In this document: piece after piece, positions 27,337 to 35,134 of the stretch
How the letters are laid out: each line of letters begins with the position of its first letter
How positions within the stretch are numbered: the stretch's first letter is position 1
Assembly (NCBI GenBank): GCA_947178125.1
Contig: CAMWXB010000021.1
Location: 1 to 53,241 of the forward strand
Length of the DNA stretch: 53,241 nucleotides
Direction: 5' to 3'
From: an uncultured Lachnospiraceae bacterium
Lineage (GTDB): Bacteria; Bacillota; Clostridia; Lachnospirales; Lachnospiraceae
Position numbers and translations under genes: made by a program
The notes under the pieces: model-generated
What the model was told of the DNA's origin: nothing
What the model saw: only the letters and a program-made list of their open reading frames with translations
Database searches by the model: none

Positions 27337-27449
27337 GGAGAATGCCCGTATTTTGGGCATTCTTCGGTGTGAGAAAGACTTGCTGCGCAAGTCGTAGTAC
27401 TTCTTAGCGAAATGCCCTCTGGCATGAGCTTTAGAAGTACTTCTCACAC
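27337..27449. repeat. Structured palindromic intergenic repeat, copy B
   Basis: Same architecture as copy A: hairpin around GAATGCCC/GGGCATTC (27337-27365); perfect outer stem GTGTGAGAA/TTCTCACAC (27367-27375 with 27441-27449); hairpin GACTTGC/GCAAGTC with a changed loop; GTAG; perfect stem AGTACTTCT/AGAAGTACT; and ATGCC/GGCAT. It ends on the last base of the exporter stop codon, exactly as copy A does with the hydrogenase. A short palindrome ACAAGCTTGT precedes it (27324-27333). Confidence 0.85.
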
Positions 27450-29566
27450 TATGCCCTCCGCCGCCTGAACCAGATGATAAATCCGGTAACGAGCAGGCAC
27501 AACGGCAGGATAACGACCGACAGCAGGCCTACGATAGCCGCGGTTCTCGTCGAAAAAGTCATCATGGCCGTATAAAGTTTCATCGGAATGAGAATCGTAC
27601 TTTCCTGCTCCACAAGCGTTCCGATGATGTTACCAAAAGCCCTGACATTGTTTCCCGGCACGATGCTGTCTGCGTCTTCCGTAAAGAAAAACTCCACAGC
27701 AACGACGACACCATTTGAAATTTCATTGTTCTCCACCGTCTTTTTCGCCCGTACCGCAATGACGAAGGGACCTTCCAGATCATCATTCGTCTTATTGAAA
27801 TCGGTCTCTATTTCCAGTTCTTCCGGCTGATATATTTTGCTGTAAGATGTCTCTTTTGTCTGAAGTAACGGCGCATAGAGAATATCCTGCGCCGCTTCGT
27901 CATAGAGAAGTCCCTGCGCATAAGGCGCAAAAACGACCGAGTCGGCAACGCTCTCCGTCATTTCATCATATACGACCTGTGGAAATATCAGATAGGGAAT
28001 CTGCCCATAATAAAAATCCGCATCTTCTTCCAGAATAATGCCTTCCGTTACGGATACACCATAATAATCCAGGATCCGTTCAAAATTCGGGAGTTCCGCA
28101 TCCGTCCATGCCGGAATGATAACGGCGTTTCCGCCTTTTTCCAGATAAGCAATAATCTTATTCACATCATCTTCCGAATAATCGCTTAGCGGCGCATTCA
28201 GGATAAGAGCCTGTGCATCTTCCGGCACTTCATCCACCGATAACAGCAACAACGGCTCACAATCAATATTTTTTTTCTGAACAGTCTGTAAGAACTGCCC
28301 TTCCAACTCCAGTTCATTATGTCCTCCGACAGCATACAGCTTCGGCATCGTATCAGACGTTACATAATCCAGCGCGGAAACAATCTGTCCCTCCCCATCA
28401 TATCCGGTAATCTGGTATTCATAATATGAATAGTAATCGTATCCATAAATATTATAATAATCGATGACCCTGCTCCTTGCCGGACCGGCGACAATCAGAC
28501 TGTTAGAACTCGGCTCCGTCTCCGCATAATTGGAGTAGAACTGCGGATTGAGAAGCGGGTCCACATAAGTCACCGTAATATGCTCCGACAAAGCTTCCAG
28601 CTTCCGAAGCGTTTTATCCAGATTTTCATCCTTGTATTCTTCATTTGCCATCACATAAATATGGATATCATCTGATAATTCCGCTACAAACGCTTTCGTC
28701 TCATCCGTCAGCGTATACATTTTATTGGAAGTGACATCCAAAGAACGCAGATTCTCCGGCATTTTCTCCGCCAAAACATTGACTACAGCAGTCAGTGCTG
28801 CTGTTACAAAAAACAAACCGATATGGTAGGCGCTGTTCTTCACTCCTCCGCCTGATACGCTGTATCTTCTTTTCTGAATGGACTGTACTGTACAGAACAG
28901 AAAAAAGATTGCCAGCGATACATAATACACGACTGACGGAACATACAGACTGCCATCCGCCATCGCGTCGAATCGACCGGCCATATCGAAGATGCTCAGG
29001 AGCCGGGTCAACAGATTGCCCGTCTGGGAAATCATACTGCAGATTCCCGCCATCAGATAACCAAGGAACAACACGACAAAAGTAAGAACTGCCGCGATAA
29101 CAGGACTCTCCGTTAAAGAAGAAAAGAATCCCCCGGCCGCCAGCGCAAACGCACCATACAGAAAAAAACCGAGCAGAGCCGTATAAGATACCCCCATCTG
29201 GAACTCCCCGAAAAAAGATAGAATGAGCGGCACTATCCCAACGACAACGACAGGAACCGCATAGACAGTCAAAAGTGCCAGATACTTTCCGAGCACAATT
29301 TTCAATACGGACACAGGTGCGGTCAGAATCAGCTGATCAGTCTTCTGCTTCCTTTCCTCCGCCAGACTCCTCATCGTCAGAATGGGAACCGCAAACTGGA
29401 GCAAAAAAAGGCTTCCCTGCAGTACATAGGAGATATTCGGCTCTCCATAAAGCATCACAAAATAGGTAAAATAAATACCCATCATCAAAAACATCGCCGC
29501 AAGATAAAGCCATCCGATAAAAGAGTGAAAAAACGCTCTGACTTCCCGCTTATAAATTGCCGTCAT
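27449..29566 (-). CDS. Gldg-family ABC transporter permease fused to a GldG-like domain
   Basis: The 705-residue protein begins with an ABC-2-type permease domain of about six helices (residues 1-265), then a second membrane helix, a long extracytoplasmic GldG/ABC_transp_aux-like domain (about 275-670, including NKMYTLTDETKAFVAELSDD) and a final C-terminal helix ending in RRRRA. Gram-positive anaerobes often carry this fusion with an ATPase partner. The substrate is unknown, and gliding is not implied. Its start overlaps the ATPase gene by 17 nt, and its stop codon TAG is immediately followed by repeat copy B. Confidence 0.88.
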   Translation of the reverse strand: MTAIYKREVRAFFHSFIGWLYLAAMFLMMGIYFTYFVMLYGEPNISYVLQGSLFLLQFAVPILTMRSLAEERKQKTDQLILTAPVSVLKIVLGKYLALLTVYAVPVVVVGIVPLILSFFGEFQMGVSYTALLGFFLYGAFALAAGGFFSSLTESPVIAAVLTFVVLFLGYLMAGICSMISQTGNLLTRLLSIFDMAGRFDAMADGSLYVPSVVYYVSLAIFFLFCTVQSIQKRRYSVSGGGVKNSAYHIGLFFVTAALTAVVNVLAEKMPENLRSLDVTSNKMYTLTDETKAFVAELSDDIHIYVMANEEYKDENLDKTLRKLEALSEHITVTYVDPLLNPQFYSNYAETEPSSNSLIVAGPARSRVIDYYNIYGYDYYSYYEYQITGYDGEGQIVSALDYVTSDTMPKLYAVGGHNELELEGQFLQTVQKKNIDCEPLLLLSVDEVPEDAQALILNAPLSDYSEDDVNKIIAYLEKGGNAVIIPAWTDAELPNFERILDYYGVSVTEGIILEEDADFYYGQIPYLIFPQVVYDEMTESVADSVVFAPYAQGLLYDEAAQDILYAPLLQTKETSYSKIYQPEELEIETDFNKTNDDLEGPFVIAVRAKKTVENNEISNGVVVAVEFFFTEDADSIVPGNNVRAFGNIIGTLVEQESTILIPMKLYTAMMTFSTRTAAIVGLLSVVILPLCLLVTGFIIWFRRRRA

Positions 29567-30614
29567 TTTCTTTTTCCTCCTCTTCTATTTTTATTACGTT
29601 TTCCGGCTCCGGAGATTTCTGTTCCAACGCTTCCGCTTCCTGTTCCGGAAATTTTCGTTCCGCTGCTTCCACTTCCTGTTCCGGTGTCCCGGTTAATTGT
29701 AAAAAGATATCTTCCAAAGATTTTTCGACTCTGTTCATGGACAGCACCGGCATATCATGACTCGTAAAAGCAACGGATAATGCGCTTCTGATATCTGTAC
29801 TGTCTTCCGTAAGAATCCGCACCTGAATACTGTTTTTTTCCGTCGTCTTTTCAAAGGTATAAGAACCGATATGCTCCATTCCTTCAAGCAGCGCTTCCGC
29901 TTCCTCACGGCTTCCATATACGGTCATTTCAATCTCTGCCGATCTTACCATCAGCTTTCTGAGTCCATCCGGAGAATCACTCGCCACAAGCCCGCCTTTT
30001 GCAATGATCATAATATGATCGCATATCGTATCCACTTCGGATAAAATATGAGAACTTAAAAGAATTGTATGCTCGCCTGCAAGCTTCTGAAGCAGTGTCC
30101 GGATTTCAAGGATCTCTCTGGGATCCAACCCTACCATCGGCTCATCCAGAATCAAAACTTCCGGATATCCGATCATGGCCTGCGCCAGTCCTGCCCGCTG
30201 CTTATAACCTTTCGAAAGATTTCGAAGCAGACGCTTCTCCATCCCCAAAAGCCCGACCATCCGCATAATTTCCTGAATCTGCTCTTTTCGTTCGGTCTTT
30301 GTCACTTTCTTTAATTCCGCTACAAACTGCAGATATTCGAGCACCGTCATGTCCAAATATAAGGGGGGCACTTCCGGCAGATATCCAATGTGCCGTTTTG
30401 CTTCTTCCGGCTGTTCGAACATATCGAATCCACAGATTTCCACCGTTCCTTCCGTTGCCGCAAGATAGCCCGTCATGATATTCATCGTCGTCGTCTTCCC
30501 TGCTCCGTTCGGGCCAAGGAAACCATAGATTTGTCCTTTCTGCACTTCAAAAGACAAATGATCTACTGCAACATGATTTCCATATTTTTTTACAAGATTA
30601 TCTACCTTTATCAA
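29550..30614 (-). CDS. ABC transporter ATP-binding protein with acidic repeat tail
   Basis: The 354-residue protein has Walker A GPNGAGKTTT (about residues 34-43), the signature LSKGYKQRAGLAQAM, Walker B LILDEPMVGLDP and the switch histidine in SSHILSEV. It is the cytosolic motor for the GldG-type permease. The start is TTG at 30614, supported by AAGGA 7 nt upstream. Residues about 306-354 form an unusual Glu-rich tail containing the tandem units PEQEVEAAERKF and PEQEAEALEQKS. The tail is encoded partly by a 36-nt near-tandem DNA repeat (29610-29690), which would be prone to length change. Confidence 0.9.
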   Translation of the reverse strand: MIKVDNLVKKYGNHVAVDHLSFEVQKGQIYGFLGPNGAGKTTTMNIMTGYLAATEGTVEICGFDMFEQPEEAKRHIGYLPEVPPLYLDMTVLEYLQFVAELKKVTKTERKEQIQEIMRMVGLLGMEKRLLRNLSKGYKQRAGLAQAMIGYPEVLILDEPMVGLDPREILEIRTLLQKLAGEHTILLSSHILSEVDTICDHIMIIAKGGLVASDSPDGLRKLMVRSAEIEMTVYGSREEAEALLEGMEHIGSYTFEKTTEKNSIQVRILTEDSTDIRSALSVAFTSHDMPVLSMNRVEKSLEDIFLQLTGTPEQEVEAAERKFPEQEAEALEQKSPEPENVIKIEEEEKENDGNL

Positions 30615-30696
30615 AAAAATTCCTTCTTTCTTTCAGTCTACAGAATAACCGCCCGTCCTGCCGACGACGTCGGTACAAACATCTACGAACGCTTCT

Positions 30697-30806
30697 GGAG
30701 AATCGCCTATGCGATTCTCCAGTGTGAGAAAGGTTCGCCACGCGAACCGTAGAAGTTCTTGGCGTCTCGTCCTATGACGAGACGTCTTTAGAACTTCTTC
30801 TCACAC
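30697..30806. repeat. Structured palindromic intergenic repeat, copy C
   Basis: Same architecture with different paired bases: perfect hairpin GGAGAATCGC/GCGATTCTCC (30697-30720); outer stem GTGTGAGAA/TTCTCACAC (30722-30730 with 30798-30806); hairpin GGTTCGC/GCGAACC (30732-30748); GTAG; stem AGAAGTTCT/AGAACTTCT; hairpin CGTCTCGT/ACGAGACG (30763-30784). It sits in the divergent gap between the exporter ATPase and cotJA rather than against a stop codon. A CCGAC/GTCGG palindrome precedes it near 30660-30672. Confidence 0.85.
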
Positions 30807-30829
30807 TTTGCACACGAGACCAATTATAT

Positions 30830-30856
30830 CATATTATAGTACTAAAATCATTATGA
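30830..30856 (+). promoter_or_regulatory. Possible sporulation (sigma-E-like) promoter of cotJABC
   Basis: CATATT, a 13-nt spacer and CATTATGA lie about 55 nt before the cotJA start. This loosely resembles the sigma-E pattern known for cotJ operons. The match is partial and the region is AT-rich, so this is tentative. Confidence 0.3.
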
Positions 30857-30910
30857 ATCTTTTATGAAAATTTTTTCAGAAAAATTTTTTTGCAAAGGGA
30901 AAGGAAATCT

Positions 30911-31084
30911 ATGGACATGAGAGATTACAATTTCAATAAAGATTTTGACAGATTCCCCGTCGCCATGGCATATGTACCCTGGCAGCGTCTAACGAATATC
31001 TATGAGGACCTAAATGAGGCGCTGGAAAATGGAACGATCTTTCCGGAATTGAACAAACCTTTTACAGGAAGGAGATGCTGCTAA
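30911..31084 (+). CDS. cotJA: Spore coat associated protein CotJA
   Basis: The 57-residue protein has the CotJA core FPVAMAYVPWQRLTNIYEDL and GTIFPELNKPFTG, ending in CC. CotJA is required for correct assembly of CotJC into the spore coat of Bacillus. ATG at 30911 has AAAGGA 7 nt upstream; an ORF open to 30890 lacks a site. The stop overlaps the cotJB start (TAATG). Together with cotJB and cotJC it shows the organism belongs to a spore-forming lineage. Confidence 0.93.
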   Translation: MDMRDYNFNKDFDRFPVAMAYVPWQRLTNIYEDLNEALENGTIFPELNKPFTGRRCC

Positions 31085-31359
31085 TGGCCAGAACTTTCAG
31101 AAATGAGCAGGAAAAACTGCTCCACAACATCAGACTGATGGATTTCGTCATCGTAGAAATGAACCTGTATCTGGATACCCACCCGACCGATACAGAGGCG
31201 GTCGATTATTTGAAACACTATGTCCGCATGAAAAATCAGGCCATGCGCGAGTACGCATCCAAATACAGCCCGCTCAGCCTGGCGACCGCTGATGCGTCCA
31301 CCTGTAAAGAATGGAACTGGGCAACAACACCTATGCCCTGGGAAGGAGGCTGCAATTAA
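31084..31359 (+). CDS. cotJB: Spore coat protein CotJB
   Basis: The 91-residue protein contains LLHNIRLMDFVIVEMNLYLD and DTEAVDYLKHYVRMKNQ, both typical of CotJB, and a Trp-rich end (WNWATTPMPWEGGC). The ATG at 31084 overlaps the cotJA stop by 1 nt and has GGAAGGAG 8 nt upstream. The stop overlaps the cotJC start in the same TAATG fashion, so the three genes are translationally coupled. Confidence 0.93.
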   Translation: MARTFRNEQEKLLHNIRLMDFVIVEMNLYLDTHPTDTEAVDYLKHYVRMKNQAMREYASKYSPLSLATADASTCKEWNWATTPMPWEGGCN

Positions 31360-31973
31360 TGTGGAATTATGAAAAAAGATTACAATTTCCCATAAATATT
31401 ACGAGTCCGAATGCAATGCTTGCACAGGCGATCATCAGCCAGTACGGCGGCCCTGACGGCGAAATGGGTGCATCCATGCGTTACCTGTCACAGCGTTATG
31501 CCGCGCCTTACAGGGAAGTGGCAAGTATATTGACGGATATCGGCACCGAGGAACTCGGCCATCTGGAAATGGTCGCAACGATCGTTCATCAGCTGACCAA
31601 AGATCTATCGATGGAAGAAATTGAGAAATCAGGATTTGCCAATTACTATGTAGATCATACGGTCGGCATCTGGCCACAGGCCGCAGGCGGTTTTCCTTTC
31701 AGTGCGGCACAATTCCAGTCCACGGGTGATATTATCGCGGACCTGATGGAGGATATGGCTGCAGAGCAGAAAGCCAGACTTACTTATGACAATATTTTAA
31801 GGCTCATCCACGATCAGGAAGTCTGTGAACCGATCAAATTCCTTCGCGCAAGGGAAATTGTACACTTCCAGAGATTCGGTGAAGCCCTCAGAATCGTTCA
31901 GGACAGATTGAATGAAAAGAACTTCTATGCGTTCAATCCGGGGTTTGACTGTAATGGTCAAAAGGAAAACTAA
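31359..31973 (+). CDS. cotJC: Spore coat protein CotJC, manganese-catalase-like
   Basis: The 204-residue protein starts MWNYEKRLQFPINITSPN and matches the manganese catalase/ferritin-like family. Candidate metal ligands occur in TDIGTEELGHLEMVATIVHQ (E, E and H) and in EDMAAEQKARLTYDNIL with a later EIVHFQRFGEA (E and H). It may remove peroxide in or on the spore coat. AAGGAGG lies 9 nt upstream of ATG 31359. A G+C-rich hairpin 21 nt after the stop is a likely terminator. This is the last gene before the AT-rich island. Confidence 0.94.
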   Translation: MWNYEKRLQFPINITSPNAMLAQAIISQYGGPDGEMGASMRYLSQRYAAPYREVASILTDIGTEELGHLEMVATIVHQLTKDLSMEEIEKSGFANYYVDHTVGIWPQAAGGFPFSAAQFQSTGDIIADLMEDMAAEQKARLTYDNILRLIHDQEVCEPIKFLRAREIVHFQRFGEALRIVQDRLNEKNFYAFNPGFDCNGQKEN

Positions 31974-31993
31974 TGAACAACTAAAGCGAATTA

Positions 31994-32017
31994 GCGGCCG
32001 CTAATAAAAGCGGTCGC
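31994..32017 (+). terminator. Probable terminator of cotJABC
   Basis: GCGGCCGCT and AGCGGTCGC form a 9-bp stem (one G-U pair) with an AATAAA loop, followed by ATTTGTAT. The weak U-tail lowers certainty, but the position just past cotJC and at the island edge is fitting. Confidence 0.6.
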
Positions 32018-32044
32018 ATTTGTATATAATATTGGGAACATCCT

Positions 32045-32599
32045 CTAAAGAGTTTCCACAGTATCATTCATGTCTTTATTCATAACAACAGTTCTATAAT
32101 ATTTCCATATGTTCCCTCTATCAATATAAACTCTGAATTTACTTCCTCTGTAATATGTATTTAGACAAAGAAATATATTTCCATTTGTTTCAATAGGAAA
32201 ATCGATAAAATCCTCGTCATATACATAATCTTTTTTAACAAAACACACAATGCAAAAAGGATTTTTCGCATAATGTTCCCCATTTACGATAATTGCATTT
32301 TTTCTTATACTTCTATTTTTTTCAACATATCCCTTTTTTTCAATAATTCTTAGAACTACCTCATCATAGAAATCTTCTACTTTCATTTCATCAATTTGAT
32401 TAAAAAACCTTCTCTTTTTTCTTGTAAGTAATGATTCCAGCAACCCAAGTGTAACCAATACCGCCCATAATAAATAAAAGAAAGATATTATGGAAAATCC
32501 CCTCTTATACATTACCACTATTACTGATAGAAAATAAAGATAATAAACCACATACACTAAAATTTTTTTCCATAAATGTCTTTTCTTCCCCATATTCAA
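32045..32599 (-). CDS. Small membrane protein with C-terminal cytosolic alpha/beta domain
   Basis: The 184-residue protein has a basic N terminus, two hydrophobic helices (about residues 12-30 and 34-55) and a soluble C-terminal part starting KVEDFYDEVVLRIIEKKGYV. The latter loosely resembles the start of restriction-endonuclease-like (Mrr) domains, but the catalytic residues are not evident, so no nuclease call is made. It is the last gene of the island transcript, 13 nt after the ABC permease gene. The start may be TTG 32599 or ATG 32593. It was not assigned to a family. Confidence 0.55.
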   Translation of the reverse strand: MNMGKKRHLWKKILVYVVYYLYFLSVIVVMYKRGFSIISFFYLLWAVLVTLGLLESLLTRKKRRFFNQIDEMKVEDFYDEVVLRIIEKKGYVEKNRSIRKNAIIVNGEHYAKNPFCIVCFVKKDYVYDEDFIDFPIETNGNIFLCLNTYYRGSKFRVYIDRGNIWKYYRTVVMNKDMNDTVETL

Positions 32600-32612
32600 T
32601 TACTTTTTCCTA

Positions 32613-33437
32613 TTAATTAATATTACGATTCATAAAGATAATTCCACCGATAAATAATGAAAGGCAAATATACACTAATGTTATGAATATAATTGGAATT
32701 ATCTTGTCAATCCAAGCATTACATCCTGTTGAACAATTACCAATCCATAAACAATTTATCACTTCACGTTCAAATATTGCAGCAAGAAAAGACATGACCG
32801 TCGGTGCTCCAACTGCCATTAATACACAAAAAACTATTGTCTTGACTATCTTTCCAAACAAACAGATGCACATTGAATAAAAGCAGACAATTCCAAATAG
32901 AACCAGCAGCTGAGTAATCAACCACATAAACACAGCTGGAGGCTGCGAAGATTCAAATCCATGACCATCATACATCAATGTAGTTATAATCAAAATCAAA
33001 AGTCCATATGTAAAAAACATTGCCAAAGACAACAGATACGATGCAATTATTTTGGCAGTGTACATTCTCCATTTTGAAACTTTCTTTGTCACTAAAAAAG
33101 CAAAATAACCATTTTCCCTATTCTTACTGAAACTTTCAATTGTAAAAATTCCAATTATCATAGTTATGAGTGGACTTGCGTATGCTATTTGCAACAATGT
33201 TCCCGCATTCATCGCCTGAATCTGTTCAAGGGAATCAAACTCAATAAAGCCAAGACTAATCTTTCCTGATGAACTTATCTCACTGATTGCTTCACTAAAT
33301 AAAGCAGGAAGCGCATTACCCAGCGTCCAAGTCATCATGACTATCATTAACGCTGAAAGCACTACATATAAGATACAACGAAAAAAAGAACTGTCTTTCA
33401 ATGACATTATCGTTTGATTTTTTATTAATCTTATCAT
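32613..33437 (-). CDS. ABC-2-type transporter permease
   Basis: The 274-residue protein has about six hydrophobic helices, with a long external loop between the first and second (residues 43-80), and the N-terminal pattern MIRLIKNQTIMSLKDSSFF seen in ABC-2 permeases. It overlaps the ATPase gene by 4 nt (ATGA), so they form one exporter. The substrate is unknown; antibiotic or peptide export or lipid handling are possible. Its place at the end of a transglutaminase/GTPase operon is unusual. Confidence 0.8.
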   Translation of the reverse strand: MIRLIKNQTIMSLKDSSFFRCILYVVLSALMIVMMTWTLGNALPALFSEAISEISSSGKISLGFIEFDSLEQIQAMNAGTLLQIAYASPLITMIIGIFTIESFSKNRENGYFAFLVTKKVSKWRMYTAKIIASYLLSLAMFFTYGLLILIITTLMYDGHGFESSQPPAVFMWLITQLLVLFGIVCFYSMCICLFGKIVKTIVFCVLMAVGAPTVMSFLAAIFEREVINCLWIGNCSTGCNAWIDKIIPIIFITLVYICLSLFIGGIIFMNRNIN

Positions 33438-34135
33438 GTTTCTCCCTCCATCAAATGTAAGAAATAAAGTTCCCTTTGTTCCTCATCCATTTCATTCAAT
33501 TCATCTGAAGATAGCTGCTTGATCAGACATCCATTTGCAATGACGCCATATACAGTGACAATTTTAGTAAGTTCACTCAATATATGACTTGAAATCATCA
33601 TAGTCACTTTTTTTTCTTGATTGATGGAAATCAGAAGTTCTCTTATTTCCTTTACGGATGCTGGATCCAATCCATTCATTGGTTCATCTAATATCAGAAA
33701 ATCAGGCGAACAGATTAGAGCCAGTGCAATAGACAATTTCTGCTTCATTCCTGTTGAATACTTTCCAATCTTTTTAAAACGATCCTGGTAAAGTCCCACC
33801 TGTTTCAGAATATTATCAATTTCCTGGCTATCAATTTGTTCTATTGAATTACCATATAATTTTAAAAGTGAAACCGCATTCAATGACCTGTTAAAACAAT
33901 CGGTTTCAATGGCCACTCCCAGTTTTGGAATACATCCCTCTATCTCAAACCATTCAATTGAGCCACTCGTGCTTTTCATATAACCAGCTATCTGACGCAT
34001 TAAGGTAGTTTTTCCAGCTCCATTTTTTCCAACAAGCCCATAGATATCGCCCTGATTCATTTGCAAACATATATTATTATTTGCCAGACACCGACCAAAT
34101 TTTTTGGTTAATCCCTCCACTTTTAAAATCAGCAT
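33434..34135 (-). CDS. ABC transporter ATP-binding protein
   Basis: The 233-residue protein has Walker A GKNGAGKTTLM (about residues 37-47), signature YSTGMKQKLSIALAL, Walker B FLILDEPMNGLDP and SSHILSE. It is of the short BcrA/NatA-like class pairing with ABC-2 permeases. The ATG directly follows the transglutaminase-like gene's stop with no gap, and GGAGG inside that gene provides the ribosome site. Base composition matches the island, not the flank. Confidence 0.9.
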   Translation of the reverse strand: MLILKVEGLTKKFGRCLANNNICLQMNQGDIYGLVGKNGAGKTTLMRQIAGYMKSTSGSIEWFEIEGCIPKLGVAIETDCFNRSLNAVSLLKLYGNSIEQIDSQEIDNILKQVGLYQDRFKKIGKYSTGMKQKLSIALALICSPDFLILDEPMNGLDPASVKEIRELLISINQEKKVTMMISSHILSELTKIVTVYGVIANGCLIKQLSSDELNEMDEEQRELYFLHLMEGET

Positions 34136-35134
34136 TTACTCGACCTCCACAACAACTTTTCCGCTGTTCTCATCAAAAATATATTTTATCAATATATCTT
34201 TTTGTGTTTTTTGGGAAATGTAATCCACAATTTTCTGTGCAATATTTTCTTTACTAAAACAAGAAAGATAAGAACCTTTTTGTATTTTAAACTGTATTAT
34301 CCTGCTTCCTTTGGAAATACTTTTATCAATCATATTTTCCATTTGAATTTCATCATTTATGATAAGATGCTTCCATTCATAGTATCCATTTACATTCGAA
34401 TCGCAGACCGGATATTGTGAATGATTCCAACGATATTTGCCATTCGCCTCACCATCAGAAAAGTTAAAACCATGATATGCCATAATGTCATTTTCCCTAT
34501 AAATACAAATATCTTTGGTAATATCTACATGCGAAAAGTGGTTATTCATAAGCACTATATTCCATGCGTGTGGCTCCCATCCAGAATCATTTATTTCACC
34601 TTCTATAACAATTGTCTTGATGTCGGCCAAATCCATCAGGCACTTAAAAAGCATACTGATTCCTTTGCATACACCTTTTCTTTCAAATAAAGTACAAAAT
34701 GCGGATTGCGAAAGTTTACCTCCCATGTTATTATCCGTATCATAATAACCATATTCTATATTCCGGCATAAAAAGTCATGTATCGCTATTTCCCGTTCTA
34801 TCTCCGGCATAGATGGGCTAACTATTTTATTTACTATGAATTCGCATTCTTCAAGAAACTGCATATGATTGTTGTAAATATCCTGTTGGCAGAACCAATA
34901 GCCCGGAAGCAAATAGAATTCAACAGCATTATACTCAAAGTTTAAAGCTGAATTGTCCACAATCGAAAGTTCAGGATGATCGTTAAGCACTGCCGCATAT
35001 AACTCACAAGCCTGTTCTCTTGAAGTCCTATTAATTTTGATTCTTGGACTGTAAGCACATAATCCCTCGTATATTTGTTGATAAATTTCCTTATCCTTAG
35101 CATTCATTTGACTAAAATTATATACAAAACTCAT
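34136..35134 (-). CDS. Transglutaminase-like (papain-fold) domain protein
   Basis: The 332-residue protein shows a transglutaminase-like catalytic triad: Cys156 in RKGVCKGISMLF, His189 in EPHAWNIVLMN and Asp204 in HVDITKD, with the expected spacing. Such domains act as cysteine proteases or amide-bond-forming enzymes. There is no signal peptide, so the site of action is the cytosol. The C-terminal 70 residues form a separate small beta-rich region. Start overlaps the 861-residue gene's stop by 4 nt (ATGA), and its own stop abuts the ABC ATPase, placing the enzyme inside the coupled operon. It could be an effector or a processing enzyme; both are inference. Confidence 0.82.
   Translation of the reverse strand: MSFVYNFSQMNAKDKEIYQQIYEGLCAYSPRIKINRTSREQACELYAAVLNDHPELSIVDNSALNFEYNAVEFYLLPGYWFCQQDIYNNHMQFLEECEFIVNKIVSPSMPEIEREIAIHDFLCRNIEYGYYDTDNNMGGKLSQSAFCTLFERKGVCKGISMLFKCLMDLADIKTIVIEGEINDSGWEPHAWNIVLMNNHFSHVDITKDICIYRENDIMAYHGFNFSDGEANGKYRWNHSQYPVCDSNVNGYYEWKHLIINDEIQMENMIDKSISKGSRIIQFKIQKGSYLSCFSKENIAQKIVDYISQKTQKDILIKYIFDENSGKVVVEVE

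Noticed and set aside
23951..30806. CRISPR array or simple terminators
   Set aside because: The copies are kilobases apart with no spacer periodicity, and their hairpins lack U-tracts.
32045..32599. Mrr-like restriction endonuclease domain in the last island gene
   Set aside because: Only the initial helix resembles Mrr; the expected D...ExK catalytic residues were not found.
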